DNA from: Stenotrophomonas tumulicola
GTDB taxonomy: Bacteria; Pseudomonadota; Gammaproteobacteria; Xanthomonadales; Xanthomonadaceae
Assembly: GCF_014117215.1 (NCBI RefSeq)
Contig: NZ_JACGXS010000003.1
Location: 248,001 to 312,000 of the forward strand
DNA length: 64,000 nucleotides
Reading direction: 5' to 3'
The notes below the pieces were generated by a model. The model was given only the letters and a program-made list of their open reading frames with translations. It made no database searches and was not told the DNA's origin. The position numbers and the translations under genes were made by a program. Positions 9,188 to 18,470 of this stretch are shown here, in pieces; the first letter of the stretch is position 1; each line of letters opens with the position of its first letter.

Positions 9188-9931
9188 TTACGGCATGTAC
9201 ATGCCGCCGTTCACATGGAGGGTTTCTCCGGTGATGTAGTTGGCTGCCGGGCTTGCCAGGAAGGCCACCGCATGGGCGATATCTTCCGGCGAACCCAGCC
9301 GTTCCAGCGCGATATCGCCGATCAGGGCGGCGCGCGCCTCGTCCGGCAGCGCCTTGGTCATGTCGGTGTCGATGAAGCCCGGCGCGACGACATTCACGGT
9401 GACGCCGCGCGAGCCGATTTCCTTGGCCAGCGACTTGGAGAAACCGATGATGCCGGCCTTGGCCGCGGCGTAGTTGGCCTGCCCGGCGTTACCGGTCACG
9501 CCGACCACCGAGGCGATGTTGATGATGCGGCCCTTGCGTGCCTTCATCATGCCGCGCATCACGGCCTTGCTGGTGCGGAACACACTGGTGAGGTTGGTGT
9601 CGATGATCGACGCCCAGTCCTCTTCCTTCATCCGCATCAGCAGGTTGTCGCGGGTGATGCCGGCGTTGTTGACCAGGATGCTGATCGGGCCGAATTCCTT
9701 GGCGATGTCGGCAAGCACTGCGTCCAGGGCTGCGGCATCGGTGACATTCAGCGCGCGGCCGTGGCCGCCCTGCGCTGCGAGTCGTTCGCCAATGGCGGCG
9801 GCGCCGGAATCGGTGGTCGCCGTGCCGATGACGGTGGCGCCCTGGGCGGCCAACAGATCGGCGATGGCGGCGCCGATGCCACGGCTGGCGCCGGTGACCA
9901 GCGCGATTTCACCCTGCAGGGGCTTGCTCAT
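9188..9931 (-). CDS. fabG: 3-oxoacyl-[acyl-carrier-protein] reductase
   Basis: NADPH-dependent reduction of 3-oxoacyl-ACP. The 247-residue short-chain dehydrogenase has the TGASRGIG cofactor motif at residues 13-20, NNAGIT, and the active-site Tyr-Lys in NYAAAKAG. The start is ATG at 9931 (MSKPLQGE); the frame is open further upstream but shows no extra domain. Confidence 0.97.
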   Translation of the reverse strand: MSKPLQGEIALVTGASRGIGAAIADLLAAQGATVIGTATTDSGAAAIGERLAAQGGHGRALNVTDAAALDAVLADIAKEFGPISILVNNAGITRDNLLMRMKEEDWASIIDTNLTSVFRTSKAVMRGMMKARKGRIINIASVVGVTGNAGQANYAAAKAGIIGFSKSLAKEIGSRGVTVNVVAPGFIDTDMTKALPDEARAALIGDIALERLGSPEDIAHAVAFLASPAANYITGETLHVNGGMYMP

Positions 9932-10013
9932 GTTGATGTCCTCGAAACGGTTCGGTCGCCCGCGCGCGGCAGCGTGCCGGAGCGGCACGCCACCTGCGGG
10001 AAACGGGAAGGGG

Positions 10014-10958
10014 TCAGGCCGACCATGCCTCGCGGGCAGCTTCAAAGTCGCCCGGGGTGGCCAGCGAACGGCCGTCGATGGTCTTGTCGATGCGCTTGAC
10101 CAGGCCGGTCAGCACCTTGCCCGGGCCGCATTCGGCGATACGGGTGACGCCACGCGCGGCCAGCGCCTGCACGCATCCGGTCCACTGCACCGGCTGGTAC
10201 AGCTGCTGCACCAGCGCCTGGCGGATTGCGTCCACGCCGTCATGCACCTTGGCGTCGACGTTCTGCACTACCGGCAGCTGTGGTGCCTTCCAGTCCAGCC
10301 CGGCCATGGTTTCGGCCAGGCGGTTGGCGGCTTCGCGCATCAGCGGGGTATGCGAGGGGACGCTCACCGCCAGCTTCACCGCCTTGCGCACGCCTTTTTC
10401 GGCCAACAGGGCCAGCGCGCGATCGACTGCCGCGGCATCGCCACCAATGACGATCTGGCCGGGGGAGTTGTAGTTCGCCGGCACCAGCACCTGGCTGCCC
10501 CTGGCTTCGGCGCAGACCGACTCCACCAGCGCGTCTTCGGCACCCAGCACCGCAGCCATCGCACCCACTCCGGCAGGCGCGGCTTCCTGCATCAACTGGC
10601 CACGCAGGCGCACCAGGTGGGCGCCGTCACGCAGGGTCAAGGCGCCAGCAGCGACAAGCGCGGTGTACTCGCCCAGGCTGTGCCCGGCCAGCACCGTCGG
10701 CTGCGTGCCACCAACCGCCTTCCATGCACGCCACGCGCCGATACTGGCCGCCAGCAGCGCCGGCTGGGTATATTCAGTGCGGTTGAGCATTTCTTCCGGG
10801 CCGCCCTGGGACAACGCCCACAGATCAACGCCAGCGCCATCGGACGCTTCGCTGAAGGCATCGCGCACCTGCGGGTGCAGCTCGGCCAGCTCGGCCAGCA
10901 TGCCCAGCGACTGTGAGCCTTGGCCCGGGAACACGAATGCAAGAGTGGTGTCGGTCAC
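10014..10958 (-). CDS. fabD: Malonyl-CoA:ACP transacylase
   Basis: Loads malonyl groups from CoA onto ACP. The 314-residue protein has the FVFPGQGSQ N-terminus, the nucleophile Ser94 in GHSLGEYTA, and the His in VPSHTPLM. I chose the GTG at 10958 (VTDTTLAF) because it gives the usual length and has AGGCGGA upstream. A second in-frame GTG at 10988 would add ten residues but lacks a ribosome site. Confidence 0.96.
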   Translation of the reverse strand: MTDTTLAFVFPGQGSQSLGMLAELAELHPQVRDAFSEASDGAGVDLWALSQGGPEEMLNRTEYTQPALLAASIGAWRAWKAVGGTQPTVLAGHSLGEYTALVAAGALTLRDGAHLVRLRGQLMQEAAPAGVGAMAAVLGAEDALVESVCAEARGSQVLVPANYNSPGQIVIGGDAAAVDRALALLAEKGVRKAVKLAVSVPSHTPLMREAANRLAETMAGLDWKAPQLPVVQNVDAKVHDGVDAIRQALVQQLYQPVQWTGCVQALAARGVTRIAECGPGKVLTGLVKRIDKTIDGRSLATPGDFEAAREAWSA

Positions 10959-11073
10959 GCGGTGATCCGCCTGGTTGAATCGAAGCACGCCATGATAAAG
11001 GCGATTGGCGCCTCCCGTCTGTACGTGCGCGTATGCAGGGGCGCGACATCGGCGGCCATCGGTCCGCTTGCCG

Positions 11074-11142
11074 GTAGCGCCGAGCCACGCCCGGCGTGGG
11101 CCACAGACGCCGCCAACAACCGCCGAACATGGCTCGGCGCTG
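11074..11142. repeat. Paired SMAG repeats
   Basis: GTAGCGCCGAGCCACG and the inverted partner GAACATGGCTCGGCGCTGC form a head-to-head dimer with about 25 bases between the halves. It lies between fabD and the kinase-like gene and may mark a transcription boundary. Confidence 0.7.
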
Positions 11143-11154
11143 CGGGATTGCGTG

Positions 11155-11937
11155 TCAGGTCAGCAGTTCCAGGATGTCCAGCTGGCCGTCGGCCAACCAG
11201 TCCACGCAGACTACAAGCACCATCAGCACGCCCAGCGTGGTCGCACCATGCACGATGAGGATGGCATGGGCCAGCGCACGCGCCGACCGCCCCATCTTCA
11301 GCGTGGCCCGGGCGAAGTGCTGCAGGCGGCCGGTCACTTCGTGGGCATGCGCGCGCACCGGTGCCTGCGCACCGTCCATCGCCGTGGCCATCATGGCCTG
11401 CAGTTGCTGTGGGCGATCTGCGTAGTACTTGGCTACGCCGTACCCGAACATCAGCCAATCACGTGCCTGCGCCTGTGCCAGGTCCATGACCTCCAGCGGA
11501 TCTTCCTCGAAATCGATGAACCCGATCTCCTGGCCGTCCCAGGTAAGGTTGCGCGGCAGCGGCTGGCCGAAATACGCGCCACGCGCGTGTGCGGCGGCAA
11601 TGGCACTCATGGCCATGGCCACCAGGCGGTCGCGGCCAGCGTCATCGGCCTGGCGCAGGCAGGTATTGAAGGAACTGCCATTGTCCCCCAGCACCAGCGC
11701 GGCACGGCCGCTGCCCAGCACCGCAGGCACATTGACGCCCTGCGCCTGCAGCTCGGCAAGGCGGCGTGCCTCGGTCTGGCGCGCCGCATCGCCACCACGG
11801 TGTGGTGGTGGGCGCAGGGCGTCGAGATGGAAGCGACGGGCGACGAAATTGAGCAGGCCCAGCGCCAGCGCGCGGCTGCTTTGGCCATATTGCTTCAGCC
11901 AGGCACGCTGGCCTTCGATGGTGATGGGCTCAACCAT
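11155..11937 (-). CDS. Kinase-like membrane protein lacking the catalytic Asp, within the fab cluster
   Basis: A 260-residue protein that resembles the RIO/Kdo-kinase-type protein kinase fold. Lys15 (AWLKQY) could be the ATP-binding lysine and Glu57 its partner. The catalytic loop is FGQPLPRNLTW, with Asn130 kept but Gln125 where the catalytic Asp should be. The metal-binding Asp142 is present in IDFEED. A hydrophobic segment near the C-terminus (ILIVHGATTLGVLMVLVVCV) suggests a membrane anchor. Substrate and activity are unknown; it may be a pseudokinase. It lies between fabH and fabD, separated by a hairpin and a SMAG pair, so it may not be strictly cotranscribed. Confidence 0.7.
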   Translation of the reverse strand: MVEPITIEGQRAWLKQYGQSSRALALGLLNFVARRFHLDALRPPPHRGGDAARQTEARRLAELQAQGVNVPAVLGSGRAALVLGDNGSSFNTCLRQADDAGRDRLVAMAMSAIAAAHARGAYFGQPLPRNLTWDGQEIGFIDFEEDPLEVMDLAQAQARDWLMFGYGVAKYYADRPQQLQAMMATAMDGAQAPVRAHAHEVTGRLQHFARATLKMGRSARALAHAILIVHGATTLGVLMVLVVCVDWLADGQLDILELLT

Positions 11938-11955
11938 GGCGGTTCTCCAGAACGG

Positions 11956-11981
11956 GTTACGGCCCCGAATGGGGCCGTAAC
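11956..11981 (-). terminator. Hairpin downstream of fabH
   Basis: GTTACGGCCCC and GGGGCCGTAAC flank a GAAT loop. There is no clear U run, so it may be an attenuator or RNA-stability hairpin rather than a full terminator. Confidence 0.5.
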
Positions 11982-12011
11982 GACAGATTCACGTAGTCGT
12001 AACTGCATTAA

Positions 12012-12989
12012 TCAATAGCGCAACAGCGCCGAACCCCACGTGAAGCCGCCACCAAAGGCTTCCAGCAACAGCAGTTGGCCACGCTCGACGCGGCCGGAAC
12101 GAATCGCCACGTCCAGCGCCATCGGCACCGACGCCGAGGAGGTATTGCCGTGCTTGTCGACCGTCACCACCACCTGGTCCATCGACATGTCCAGCCGCTT
12201 GGCGGTGGCTTCGATGATGCGCAGATTGGCCTGGTGCGGGATCAGCCAATCCAGGTCGGCCTTGGTCATGCCGTTTGCGTCAAGGGTTTCGTCCACTACC
12301 GAATCCAGCGCCTTGACGGCGTACTTGAATACGTCGTTGCCCTTCATCAGGATCGCGCCACGGGCATTGTCGCCCTCGCCGAAACCGGCCGACACACCGA
12401 CCGGGTTCCACAGCAATTCCTTCTTGCTGCCATCCGAATGCAGGTGCGTGCTGAGGATACCGGTGTCCTCGTCGGCCTTGAGCACGACAGCACCGGCGCC
12501 ATCGCCGAACAGCACGCAGGTGGTGCGCTCGGTCCAGTCGACGATACGGGTCAGGGTCTCGGCACCGATGACCAGCACATGGCGCACGTCACCGGAACGA
12601 ATGAATTTGTCTGCCACGCTCAGCGCGAACACGAAGCCCGAGCAGGCCGCATTGACGTCGAAGGCAGGGCAGCCGGTCGCACCGAGCTTGGCCTGGATCA
12701 GGCAGGCGGTGGACGGGAAAATAAGGTCCGGCGTAGTGGTGCCGACCACGATCATGTCGAGCTGGCTGGCATCGATGCCGGCCGCTTCCAGCGCACGCAC
12801 CGCGGCGTGGTAACCGAGGTCGCTGGTGGTTTCTCCAGCAGCGGCGATATGCCGCTCCTTGATGCCGGTGCGCGACTGGATCCACTCGTCCGACGTCTCG
12901 ACCATTTTTTCCAGGTCGGCGTTGGTGAGCACTTTCTCCGGCAAATAACTACCGGTGCCCGCGATCCTCGAGTAGATCCGCTTGCTCAT
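12012..12989 (-). CDS. fabH: 3-oxoacyl-[acyl-carrier-protein] synthase III
   Basis: Starts fatty acid chains by condensing acyl-CoA with malonyl-ACP. The 325-residue protein has Cys116 in [11 protein letters not shown], His in [12 protein letters not shown] and Asn in [11 protein letters not shown] prefer the ATG at 12989 (MSKRIYS), since AGGA lies six bases upstream; an ATG two codons earlier abuts that AGGA. It lies directly after rpmF; plsX, which separates these two in E. coli, is not present in this window. Confidence 0.97.
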   Translation of the reverse strand: MSKRIYSRIAGTGSYLPEKVLTNADLEKMVETSDEWIQSRTGIKERHIAAAGETTSDLGYHAAVRALEAAGIDASQLDMIVVGTTTPDLIFPSTACLIQAKLGATGCPAFDVNAACSGFVFALSVADKFIRSGDVRHVLVIGAETLTRIVDWTERTTCVLFGDGAGAVVLKADEDTGILSTHLHSDGSKKELLWNPVGVSAGFGEGDNARGAILMKGNDVFKYAVKALDSVVDETLDANGMTKADLDWLIPHQANLRIIEATAKRLDMSMDQVVVTVDKHGNTSSASVPMALDVAIRSGRVERGQLLLLEAFGGGFTWGSALLRY

Positions 12990-13042
12990 CGACATTCCTG
13001 TTTCGCGGGAAACCGTCGCCGGCAACCCGGGGGGACACGACG

Positions 13043-13071
13043 AAGGCCGCTGCCTGGATGGCAGCGGCCTT
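13043..13071 (-). terminator. Hairpin between rpmF and fabH
   Basis: AAGGCCGCTGCC and GGCAGCGGCCTT with a five-base loop form a strong stem just after the rpmF stop. It may set a lower level of fabH transcription than of rpmF. Confidence 0.7.
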
Positions 13072-13079
13072 CGCTCACA

Positions 13080-13274
13080 TCAATCTTCTTCGACGGAAGA
13101 AGTCTTGGTCTGGATGACCTTCTTGCCGCGGTAGAAACCATCGGCAGTGATGTGGTGACGCAGATGCACTTCGCCGGTGGTCGGGTCGGTCGACAGCTGC
13201 TTGGCGCTCAGGGCGTCGTGCGCACGGCGCTGGCCGCGGCGGGACGGGGTAACACGGGATTTCTGCACAGCCAT
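13080..13274 (-). CDS. rpmF: 50S ribosomal protein L32
   Basis: A basic 64-residue ribosomal protein of the large subunit. It begins [17 protein letters not shown], the L32 N-terminus. No CxxC zinc pair is present, so it is the zinc-independent form. It follows yceD as in most proteobacteria. Confidence 0.96.
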   Translation of the reverse strand: MAVQKSRVTPSRRGQRRAHDALSAKQLSTDPTTGEVHLRHHITADGFYRGKKVIQTKTSSVEED

Positions 13275-13389
13275 GGGATTGCTCCAAACTCGGTTCGATT
13301 TGCTTCGTCGTTTCGTCGCACAGGACGCCAGCGCCCAGCACACTTTTCGCTTTCGCCGCAGCCGCCGACGATACCCGGCTGCTGATTTC

Positions 13390-13902
13390 TCAGTCTTTCT
13401 TCTTCAACGCCGCCAACGCCGCGAACGGGTTGACCTTGTCGGTTTCTTCCTGCGTCGGCGCCCACTCGCGGTCCACTGCCTCGCCATAGGGCGACAAGGG
13501 AACCACAGGCACCGCCAACACCAATTCGTCCTCGACCATCTCCAACGGCGCCAGCTGGCCATCTTCGGGCACCAGCAACGCCTCGAAGTCCTCCGGAAGC
13601 GACGATTCCTCGTCTTCGTTCCGGATAAGGCCAAGCTTCTGTTCCATCTTCACCGGCAGCAGGAAACGCTGCATGCTGCGCTGGCAGATCAGCGGCAGCT
13701 CGGTCTCGACGGTCAATGTCGCATAGGATACCCGCAGGATGTCGTCGTGCGCGAATTCCAGCGCATAGGTGCACTGGCCCTCGGTATCGGCAACAAGCCC
13801 TTGCAGGCGGGTAAATTGAGCCAGATCAACCTGGCCGTCGAAGCGCCTTCGCGCTGCGACCATCCGCCAAGCATCCAGCGTTTCGGGCACGTTCGCGGAC
13901 AT
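13390..13902 (-). CDS. yceD: YceD/DUF177 family protein
   Basis: A 170-residue acidic protein upstream of rpmF. In other bacteria and plastids YceD is linked to 23S rRNA accumulation. Visible family features are the CTYALEF and [11 protein letters not shown] segments; the usual Cys pair is reduced to isolated Cys residues. The start is ATG at 13902 (MSANVPET). It is the first gene of the long minus-strand cluster, divergent from maf by about 115 bases, which should contain the promoters of both. Confidence 0.9.
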   Translation of the reverse strand: MSANVPETLDAWRMVAARRRFDGQVDLAQFTRLQGLVADTEGQCTYALEFAHDDILRVSYATLTVETELPLICQRSMQRFLLPVKMEQKLGLIRNEDEESSLPEDFEALLVPEDGQLAPLEMVEDELVLAVPVVPLSPYGEAVDREWAPTQEETDKVNPFAALAALKKKD

Positions 13903-14017
13903 AAGCCGCTGAATGTTAAGGATCACCGGGGCCGCTGTCAAATATCAGCGGCTTCAGGGTTGTCGCAGGCCTTGGCAACGGGCCAGACTGCCCTGCCCCT
14001 TGTCCTGTGAAACCCGC

Positions 14018-14590
14018 ATGAGCGCACTGCTGCTGGCCTCGACTTCCCCCTACCGGCGCGAGCTGCTGCAACGGCTGCGCCTGCCCTTCGACTGCGCGCG
14101 CCCGGCGGTGGACGAAACGCCCCTGCCCGGAGAGGCGCCGGCGGCCTTGGCAGCCCGGCTGGCGGCCGCCAAGGCGACCGAGGTCGCCGCACGCCATCCC
14201 GGGCGCTGGGTGATCGGCTCGGACCAGGCCGCCGACCTGGAGGGCCAGCCGCTGGGCAAGCCGGGTAGCATCGAGTCCGCCTGCGCGCAGCTGGCGCTGA
14301 TGTCCGGCCGCGCTGTCCGCTTCCACACCGCCATCTGTCTCACCAGGGACGGAGATAGATTCGATGCCAATGATGTGACGACGGTCCGCTTCCGTGCGTT
14401 GGCCACTGCGGAGATCGCCCGCTACGTGGCGGCCGAGCAACCATTGGACTGCGCCGGCAGCTTCAAGTGCGAAGGCCTGGGCATCGCCCTGTTCGACGCG
14501 ATCGAGAACCAGGACCCCACCGCACTGGTCGGACTGCCGTTGATCGCGCTGTGCCGGCTGTTGCGCCAGGCGGGCTTTGCGGTGCCCTGA
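14018..14590 (+). CDS. Maf-like nucleotide pyrophosphatase (YceF type)
   Basis: Hydrolyses non-canonical nucleotides; YceF-type members act on 7-methyl-GTP. The 190-residue protein opens LLASTSPYRRELLQRL, the Maf phosphate-binding loop, followed by DETPLPGE, IGSDQAADLEG and KPGS motifs. The start is ATG at 14018, because the ORF upstream overlaps yceD. The substrate subclass is inferred from the loop and the yceD neighbourhood. Confidence 0.92.
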   Translation: MSALLLASTSPYRRELLQRLRLPFDCARPAVDETPLPGEAPAALAARLAAAKATEVAARHPGRWVIGSDQAADLEGQPLGKPGSIESACAQLALMSGRAVRFHTAICLTRDGDRFDANDVTTVRFRALATAEIARYVAAEQPLDCAGSFKCEGLGIALFDAIENQDPTALVGLPLIALCRLLRQAGFAVP

Positions 14591-14651
14591 TCCGGCGCCC
14601 GCTTGCGCAGCGCCGGGCATGGTCCGGCAGGCCGCGCCACGGCGAAGGGCC

Positions 14652-14673
14652 GCCGAGCATGGCTCGGCGCTAC
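14652..14673. repeat. SMAG-type repeat
   Basis: GCCGAGCATGGCTCGGCGCTAC, ending in the GTAG complement. A degenerate partner (CAGCGCCGGGCATGGTCC) lies about 40 bases upstream. It sits between convergent maf and the glycosyltransferase gene. Confidence 0.7.
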
Positions 14674-14681
14674 GGCGGCCG

Positions 14682-16523
14682 TCAGCGCATCGGCACTACG
14701 AACGATTGCTCCTGCCATGTTTCCACGCTGCCGTCGTTGCCATGCAGGCGCAGGCCCAGCCAATGCCGTCCCGGTGCCAGGCCGGAGGTATCGATGCGGG
14801 TGTCGAAGCCCACGTGTGGATGCTGCGCATCGTTTGATTGAGGCCAGGCCGGACGGATGTCGAAGCTGCGCCCATACACGGCGTCGGTGACATGGCGGCC
14901 ATCGACCAGCACTTCGATGCGCGCCAGGCCCACGCCATCCTTGAACGCCCACCCGCTCACCTGCATGTCCACCTCGACACGGTCGCCGGCCGAGGGAGAA
15001 TCCAGCCAGGCCATCGCCGGTGCCACGCAGGCGCCCTCGCTGCGCTGCGCCGGCAGGCGGAACAGCAGGAAACGCTGGAACCCGTGGTCGGTGCTGACCA
15101 CGCGCGGCCCCGGCAAGGGCCCTACCTGGGCGCAGATGGCGTGGTAGCGATCCAGCAGTTCCCGGTACCGCTGGTCGCTGGGCGACAGCACCAGCAAACG
15201 GGGACCATTGCGCCGGCCGTCGTGCAGCAACCCCCACAGGCCGAGTTGCACGCTACGGCCATGCTTGTCGTTGAGCGGATGCGGCAGCACTTCGATATCG
15301 GCGTCCTCCAACTGGAATCCCAGTTCCGCGCCGACCTTGAAATTACCGGCCAGCAGCGTGGTGCCCGGCGGCATCTGCCGCAGTTCATCGCGCACTGCAG
15401 CCGCCAGCGGCTCCCAGCCGGCGAAGTTGCGCGGGTAGTACTTGTACCCGGCCAACTGCTCGCGCAACGCCGGCGAAGACGCCATCAAGTAATAGGCGAA
15501 GGCCAGCGTCAAGCCGACACCAGCGGTCCACCATGCGGTCCGCCGCAGCCAGCGCGGCCAGCCATTCAGCACCACCGGTACCGCCACCAGCATTGCCAGG
15601 TAGCCCGGCAATGGCCAGTGGAAGCTGATCCGCTCGACATCGGTGAAGAAACCGAGCAGGAAGATCGCCAGCGTCGACACCCCACCGACCAGGCCGAAAT
15701 AACGCCATTGCGCGCGCGTGCCATCGCCGGCGCGGGTGCCGGCCACCGCCACCTTCCACATCGCGATGCACAGCAGCGGGGTGACCATCATCGGCTGGAT
15801 CACCAGGAACCACAGCCCGGTCCATTCGAAGTCCCAGGGATGCCGCTCGACCACCTGGAACTTCAGCCCCGCTTCGTGATTGTCCGAGTTCCATGCCAGC
15901 AGCGGCACCCACGCCAACACGCCCACCGCCAATGCCACCCATATGCGCGGATCGCGCAGCATGCGTCGTCCCTGTGGCATCAGCAGAAGGGCAATGAAAC
16001 CCACCGCGATCACCCCGATGAAACGGTAATGGCTGAGCGCGCCCACCATCAGGCCGAACGCCAGCTTCACCGCTGCAGCCGCGTCGACATTGCGCAGCAG
16101 GCGCGCGCCGGCATCCAGGCACAGCACTGCCGCCATCGCCATCGGCACATCCGGCACGGCCATCATGCCCAGCGTGGCCGACAGCGGCATCAGCAGCGTC
16201 AGGCTGCCAGCCTGCCAACCTGCCACGTTGCCGAACCAGCGCGTTGCGATCCGCGACACCGCCCATGGCAACCACGCGCCGATGGCCAGGAACGGCAGGC
16301 GCAGGCCCAGTACATGGTGTCCACCCACTTCCACGCCCAGCCGCGCCAGCCACGCGGTCAGCCCGGGCAGGTCCGAATACGCGGCGGCCAGGTGCTGGCC
16401 TTCCTGCCAATAGAACGCCTCGTCGACGAACAACGGCAGGCGCGCGGCCACGACCAGCTTCGCTGCCGTGACCAGCGTCCATAGACACAGAAATATGGTG
16501 CGTGCGCGTTGTTCGCCCTGCAT
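14682..16523 (-). CDS. Family 39-type membrane glycosyltransferase (ArnT/PMT-like)
   Basis: An inner-membrane glycosyltransferase using a polyprenyl-phosphate sugar. The 613-residue protein has the DEAFYWQEG motif in its first periplasmic loop, where the catalytic Asp of the GT39/GT83 families lies. About ten hydrophobic segments follow up to residue 390. A soluble region follows, ending in an Ig-like beta domain of about 110 residues (from AWLDSPSAGDRV on). The start is ATG at 16523; the open frame upstream is antisense to moxR and is not part of the protein. The acceptor (lipid A, glycan or protein) cannot be told from sequence. Confidence 0.85.
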   Translation of the reverse strand: MQGEQRARTIFLCLWTLVTAAKLVVAARLPLFVDEAFYWQEGQHLAAAYSDLPGLTAWLARLGVEVGGHHVLGLRLPFLAIGAWLPWAVSRIATRWFGNVAGWQAGSLTLLMPLSATLGMMAVPDVPMAMAAVLCLDAGARLLRNVDAAAAVKLAFGLMVGALSHYRFIGVIAVGFIALLLMPQGRRMLRDPRIWVALAVGVLAWVPLLAWNSDNHEAGLKFQVVERHPWDFEWTGLWFLVIQPMMVTPLLCIAMWKVAVAGTRAGDGTRAQWRYFGLVGGVSTLAIFLLGFFTDVERISFHWPLPGYLAMLVAVPVVLNGWPRWLRRTAWWTAGVGLTLAFAYYLMASSPALREQLAGYKYYPRNFAGWEPLAAAVRDELRQMPPGTTLLAGNFKVGAELGFQLEDADIEVLPHPLNDKHGRSVQLGLWGLLHDGRRNGPRLLVLSPSDQRYRELLDRYHAICAQVGPLPGPRVVSTDHGFQRFLLFRLPAQRSEGACVAPAMAWLDSPSAGDRVEVDMQVSGWAFKDGVGLARIEVLVDGRHVTDAVYGRSFDIRPAWPQSNDAQHPHVGFDTRIDTSGLAPGRHWLGLRLHGNDGSVETWQEQSFVVPMR

Positions 16524-16563
16524 TGCTCTATAGAATCGAAGGAAGACCGAGCCAGAGACGACG

Positions 16564-17517
16564 ATGGAATCTTCGCCCCCCACGTTCTGCATGCTAACCG
16601 ATGAGCTGCGCCAGGCACTCCACGATGCACAGGAACAGGTCAACGCCCTGGTGCTGGGCAAATCGCACGAAGTGCGCCTGGCCTTCGTCGCCCTGCTGTC
16701 CGGCGGGCATCTGTTGATCGAGGATCTGCCTGGATTGGGCAAAACCACCCTGGCGCACGCGTTGGCCTGCAGCCTGGGGCTGGGCTTCCAGCGAGTGCAG
16801 TTCACGTCGGATCTGTTGCCAGCCGATGTACTGGGTGTCTCCATCCTGGATTCCGGCAGCCGTGAGTTCACCTTCCATCCGGGCCCTGTGTTCACCCATG
16901 TGCTGCTGGCCGACGAAATCAACCGCGCCCCTCCGCGCACGCAGAGTGCGCTGCTGGAAGCCATGGCCGAACAGCAGGTGACGCTGGATGGCCAGACGCA
17001 TGCACTTCCCGATCCGTTCTTCGTCATCGCCACGCAGAACCCGGTGGATCTGTCAGGTACCTTTCCGTTGCCCGATTCGCAGCTGGACCGTTTCCTGCTG
17101 CGGCTGGCCATGGGCTACCCGAACGTGGATGCCGAACGCGAACTGCTGCGTGGCATCGATCGCCGCGAACTGATCGCGCGTGCCACGCCACGGCTGGACG
17201 ACAGGCAAGTCCGCGAACTGCGACAGGCCGTGCTCGACGTACATGCCAGCGATGCCCTGGTGGATTACGTGCAGGCACTGCTGACGCGCAGCCGCCAGCA
17301 CGCGGGCGTACGCGTGGGCCTGTCGCCGCGTGCCGGACTGGCGTTGCTGCGTGCGGCAAAGGCCCATGCGCTGTTGCTGGGGCGTGCACACGTGGTGCCC
17401 GAAGACGTGCAGACGTTGTTCATCGGCGTGGCCGGGCACCGGCTGGTGGCCGAGGCCGAATCCTCGTCCGGCCCCGCATTGGCGCGTGCCATCCTGCAGA
17501 CGGTGCCGGTGGATTGA
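16564..17517 (+). CDS. MoxR-family AAA+ ATPase
   Basis: A chaperone-like ATPase that usually works with von Willebrand A or DUF58 proteins to mature enzyme complexes. The 317-residue protein has Walker A DLPGLGKTT at residues 54-62, Walker B LLADEINRAPP and sensor ATQNPVD. It is followed without a gap by the DUF58 and transglutaminase genes, the standard moxR-DUF58-tgpA order. It diverges from the glycosyltransferase with 40 bases between. Confidence 0.95.
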   Translation: MESSPPTFCMLTDELRQALHDAQEQVNALVLGKSHEVRLAFVALLSGGHLLIEDLPGLGKTTLAHALACSLGLGFQRVQFTSDLLPADVLGVSILDSGSREFTFHPGPVFTHVLLADEINRAPPRTQSALLEAMAEQQVTLDGQTHALPDPFFVIATQNPVDLSGTFPLPDSQLDRFLLRLAMGYPNVDAERELLRGIDRRELIARATPRLDDRQVRELRQAVLDVHASDALVDYVQALLTRSRQHAGVRVGLSPRAGLALLRAAKAHALLLGRAHVVPEDVQTLFIGVAGHRLVAEAESSSGPALARAILQTVPVD

Positions 17518-17519
17518 AC

Positions 17520-18470
17520 GTGCGCGCGCCTTCGCGTCGGCAACGATTGCTGGCACTGGCCCGGCCACGCCATCCCGAGACGCTGCCGCAACGACTGGAC
17601 CGCCGCCGCATCTATGTGCTGCCGACGCCATTTGGATTGTTCGTCGCGGCGTTGCTGGCGGCCATGCTGCTGGGCGCGCTGAACTACAACAACAACCCTG
17701 CCCTGCTGCTGGCATTGCTGCTGGCGGGCACGGGCGTGGCCAGCATGATCAGCGCACACCTGGCATTGTCCGGGCTGAGCCTGGAGGCGGTATCTGCCGA
17801 ACCGGTTGCCGCAGGGCAGCTGCTGCGGCTACGGCTGGCGATATCCCAGCGCGACCAGCGCCACCGCCCGGGCCTGCAACTGGACCATGCCAACGCGCGC
17901 AGCTGGACATCGCTGCCGGCTGGCGGCCACAGCGATGCCACGCTGGACCTGCCCACCACCCAACGCGGCTGGCTGGACCTGGAGCGGATCCGCATATCCA
18001 CCACCCAACCGCTGGGACTGGTGCGCGCATGGGCCTGGTTCTGGCCCGAACAGCCGCTGCTGGTGTACCCGAAATCGGAAAGCCAGGGCCCTGGCCTGCC
18101 CGAACAAGGCAGCGACCCGTTGCACAGCCGGATGGATCCAGCCGGCGAAGAACTGCACCAGCTACGCCCCTACCGTGCCGGCGATCCGCGCCGCAGCATC
18201 GCGTGGAAACATTCGGCGCGTCGCGACAGCCTGCTGGTGCGCGAATATGAAAAGCCGGTCGGGATAGAAATCGTGCTGGATTGGCACCAGTTGGCCGGAC
18301 TGGGCAATGAAGCCCGCATCGCCCGGCTGGCGCGCTGGGTGGACCTGGCCGAACGCCAGGGACGCCGCTATTCCCTGAAGCTGCCCGGCCAGCCCATGCA
18401 GGGTCCGGGTATCGGCGCCGCCCACCACCACCTCTGCCTGCGCGCACTGGCGCTGCTGCCGCATGACTGA
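17520..18470 (+). CDS. DUF58 domain protein
   Basis: A 316-residue membrane protein with two adjacent hydrophobic segments (about residues 37-75), then the DUF58 domain with YRAGDPRRSIAWKHSARRDSLLVREYEKP, split here only for description as YRAGDPRR and the downstream REYE motif. The start codon is either GTG at 17520, with GGTGGA six bases upstream, or TTG at 17514, which overlaps the moxR stop. I chose GTG for its ribosome site. The function is unknown but is tied genetically to MoxR. Confidence 0.85.
   Translation: MRAPSRRQRLLALARPRHPETLPQRLDRRRIYVLPTPFGLFVAALLAAMLLGALNYNNNPALLLALLLAGTGVASMISAHLALSGLSLEAVSAEPVAAGQLLRLRLAISQRDQRHRPGLQLDHANARSWTSLPAGGHSDATLDLPTTQRGWLDLERIRISTTQPLGLVRAWAWFWPEQPLLVYPKSESQGPGLPEQGSDPLHSRMDPAGEELHQLRPYRAGDPRRSIAWKHSARRDSLLVREYEKPVGIEIVLDWHQLAGLGNEARIARLARWVDLAERQGRRYSLKLPGQPMQGPGIGAAHHHLCLRALALLPHD

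Noticed and set aside
16524-17111. N-terminal extension of the glycosyltransferase frame to about 809 codons
   Set aside because: The added part is antisense to moxR and precedes the natural ATG and first membrane segment.
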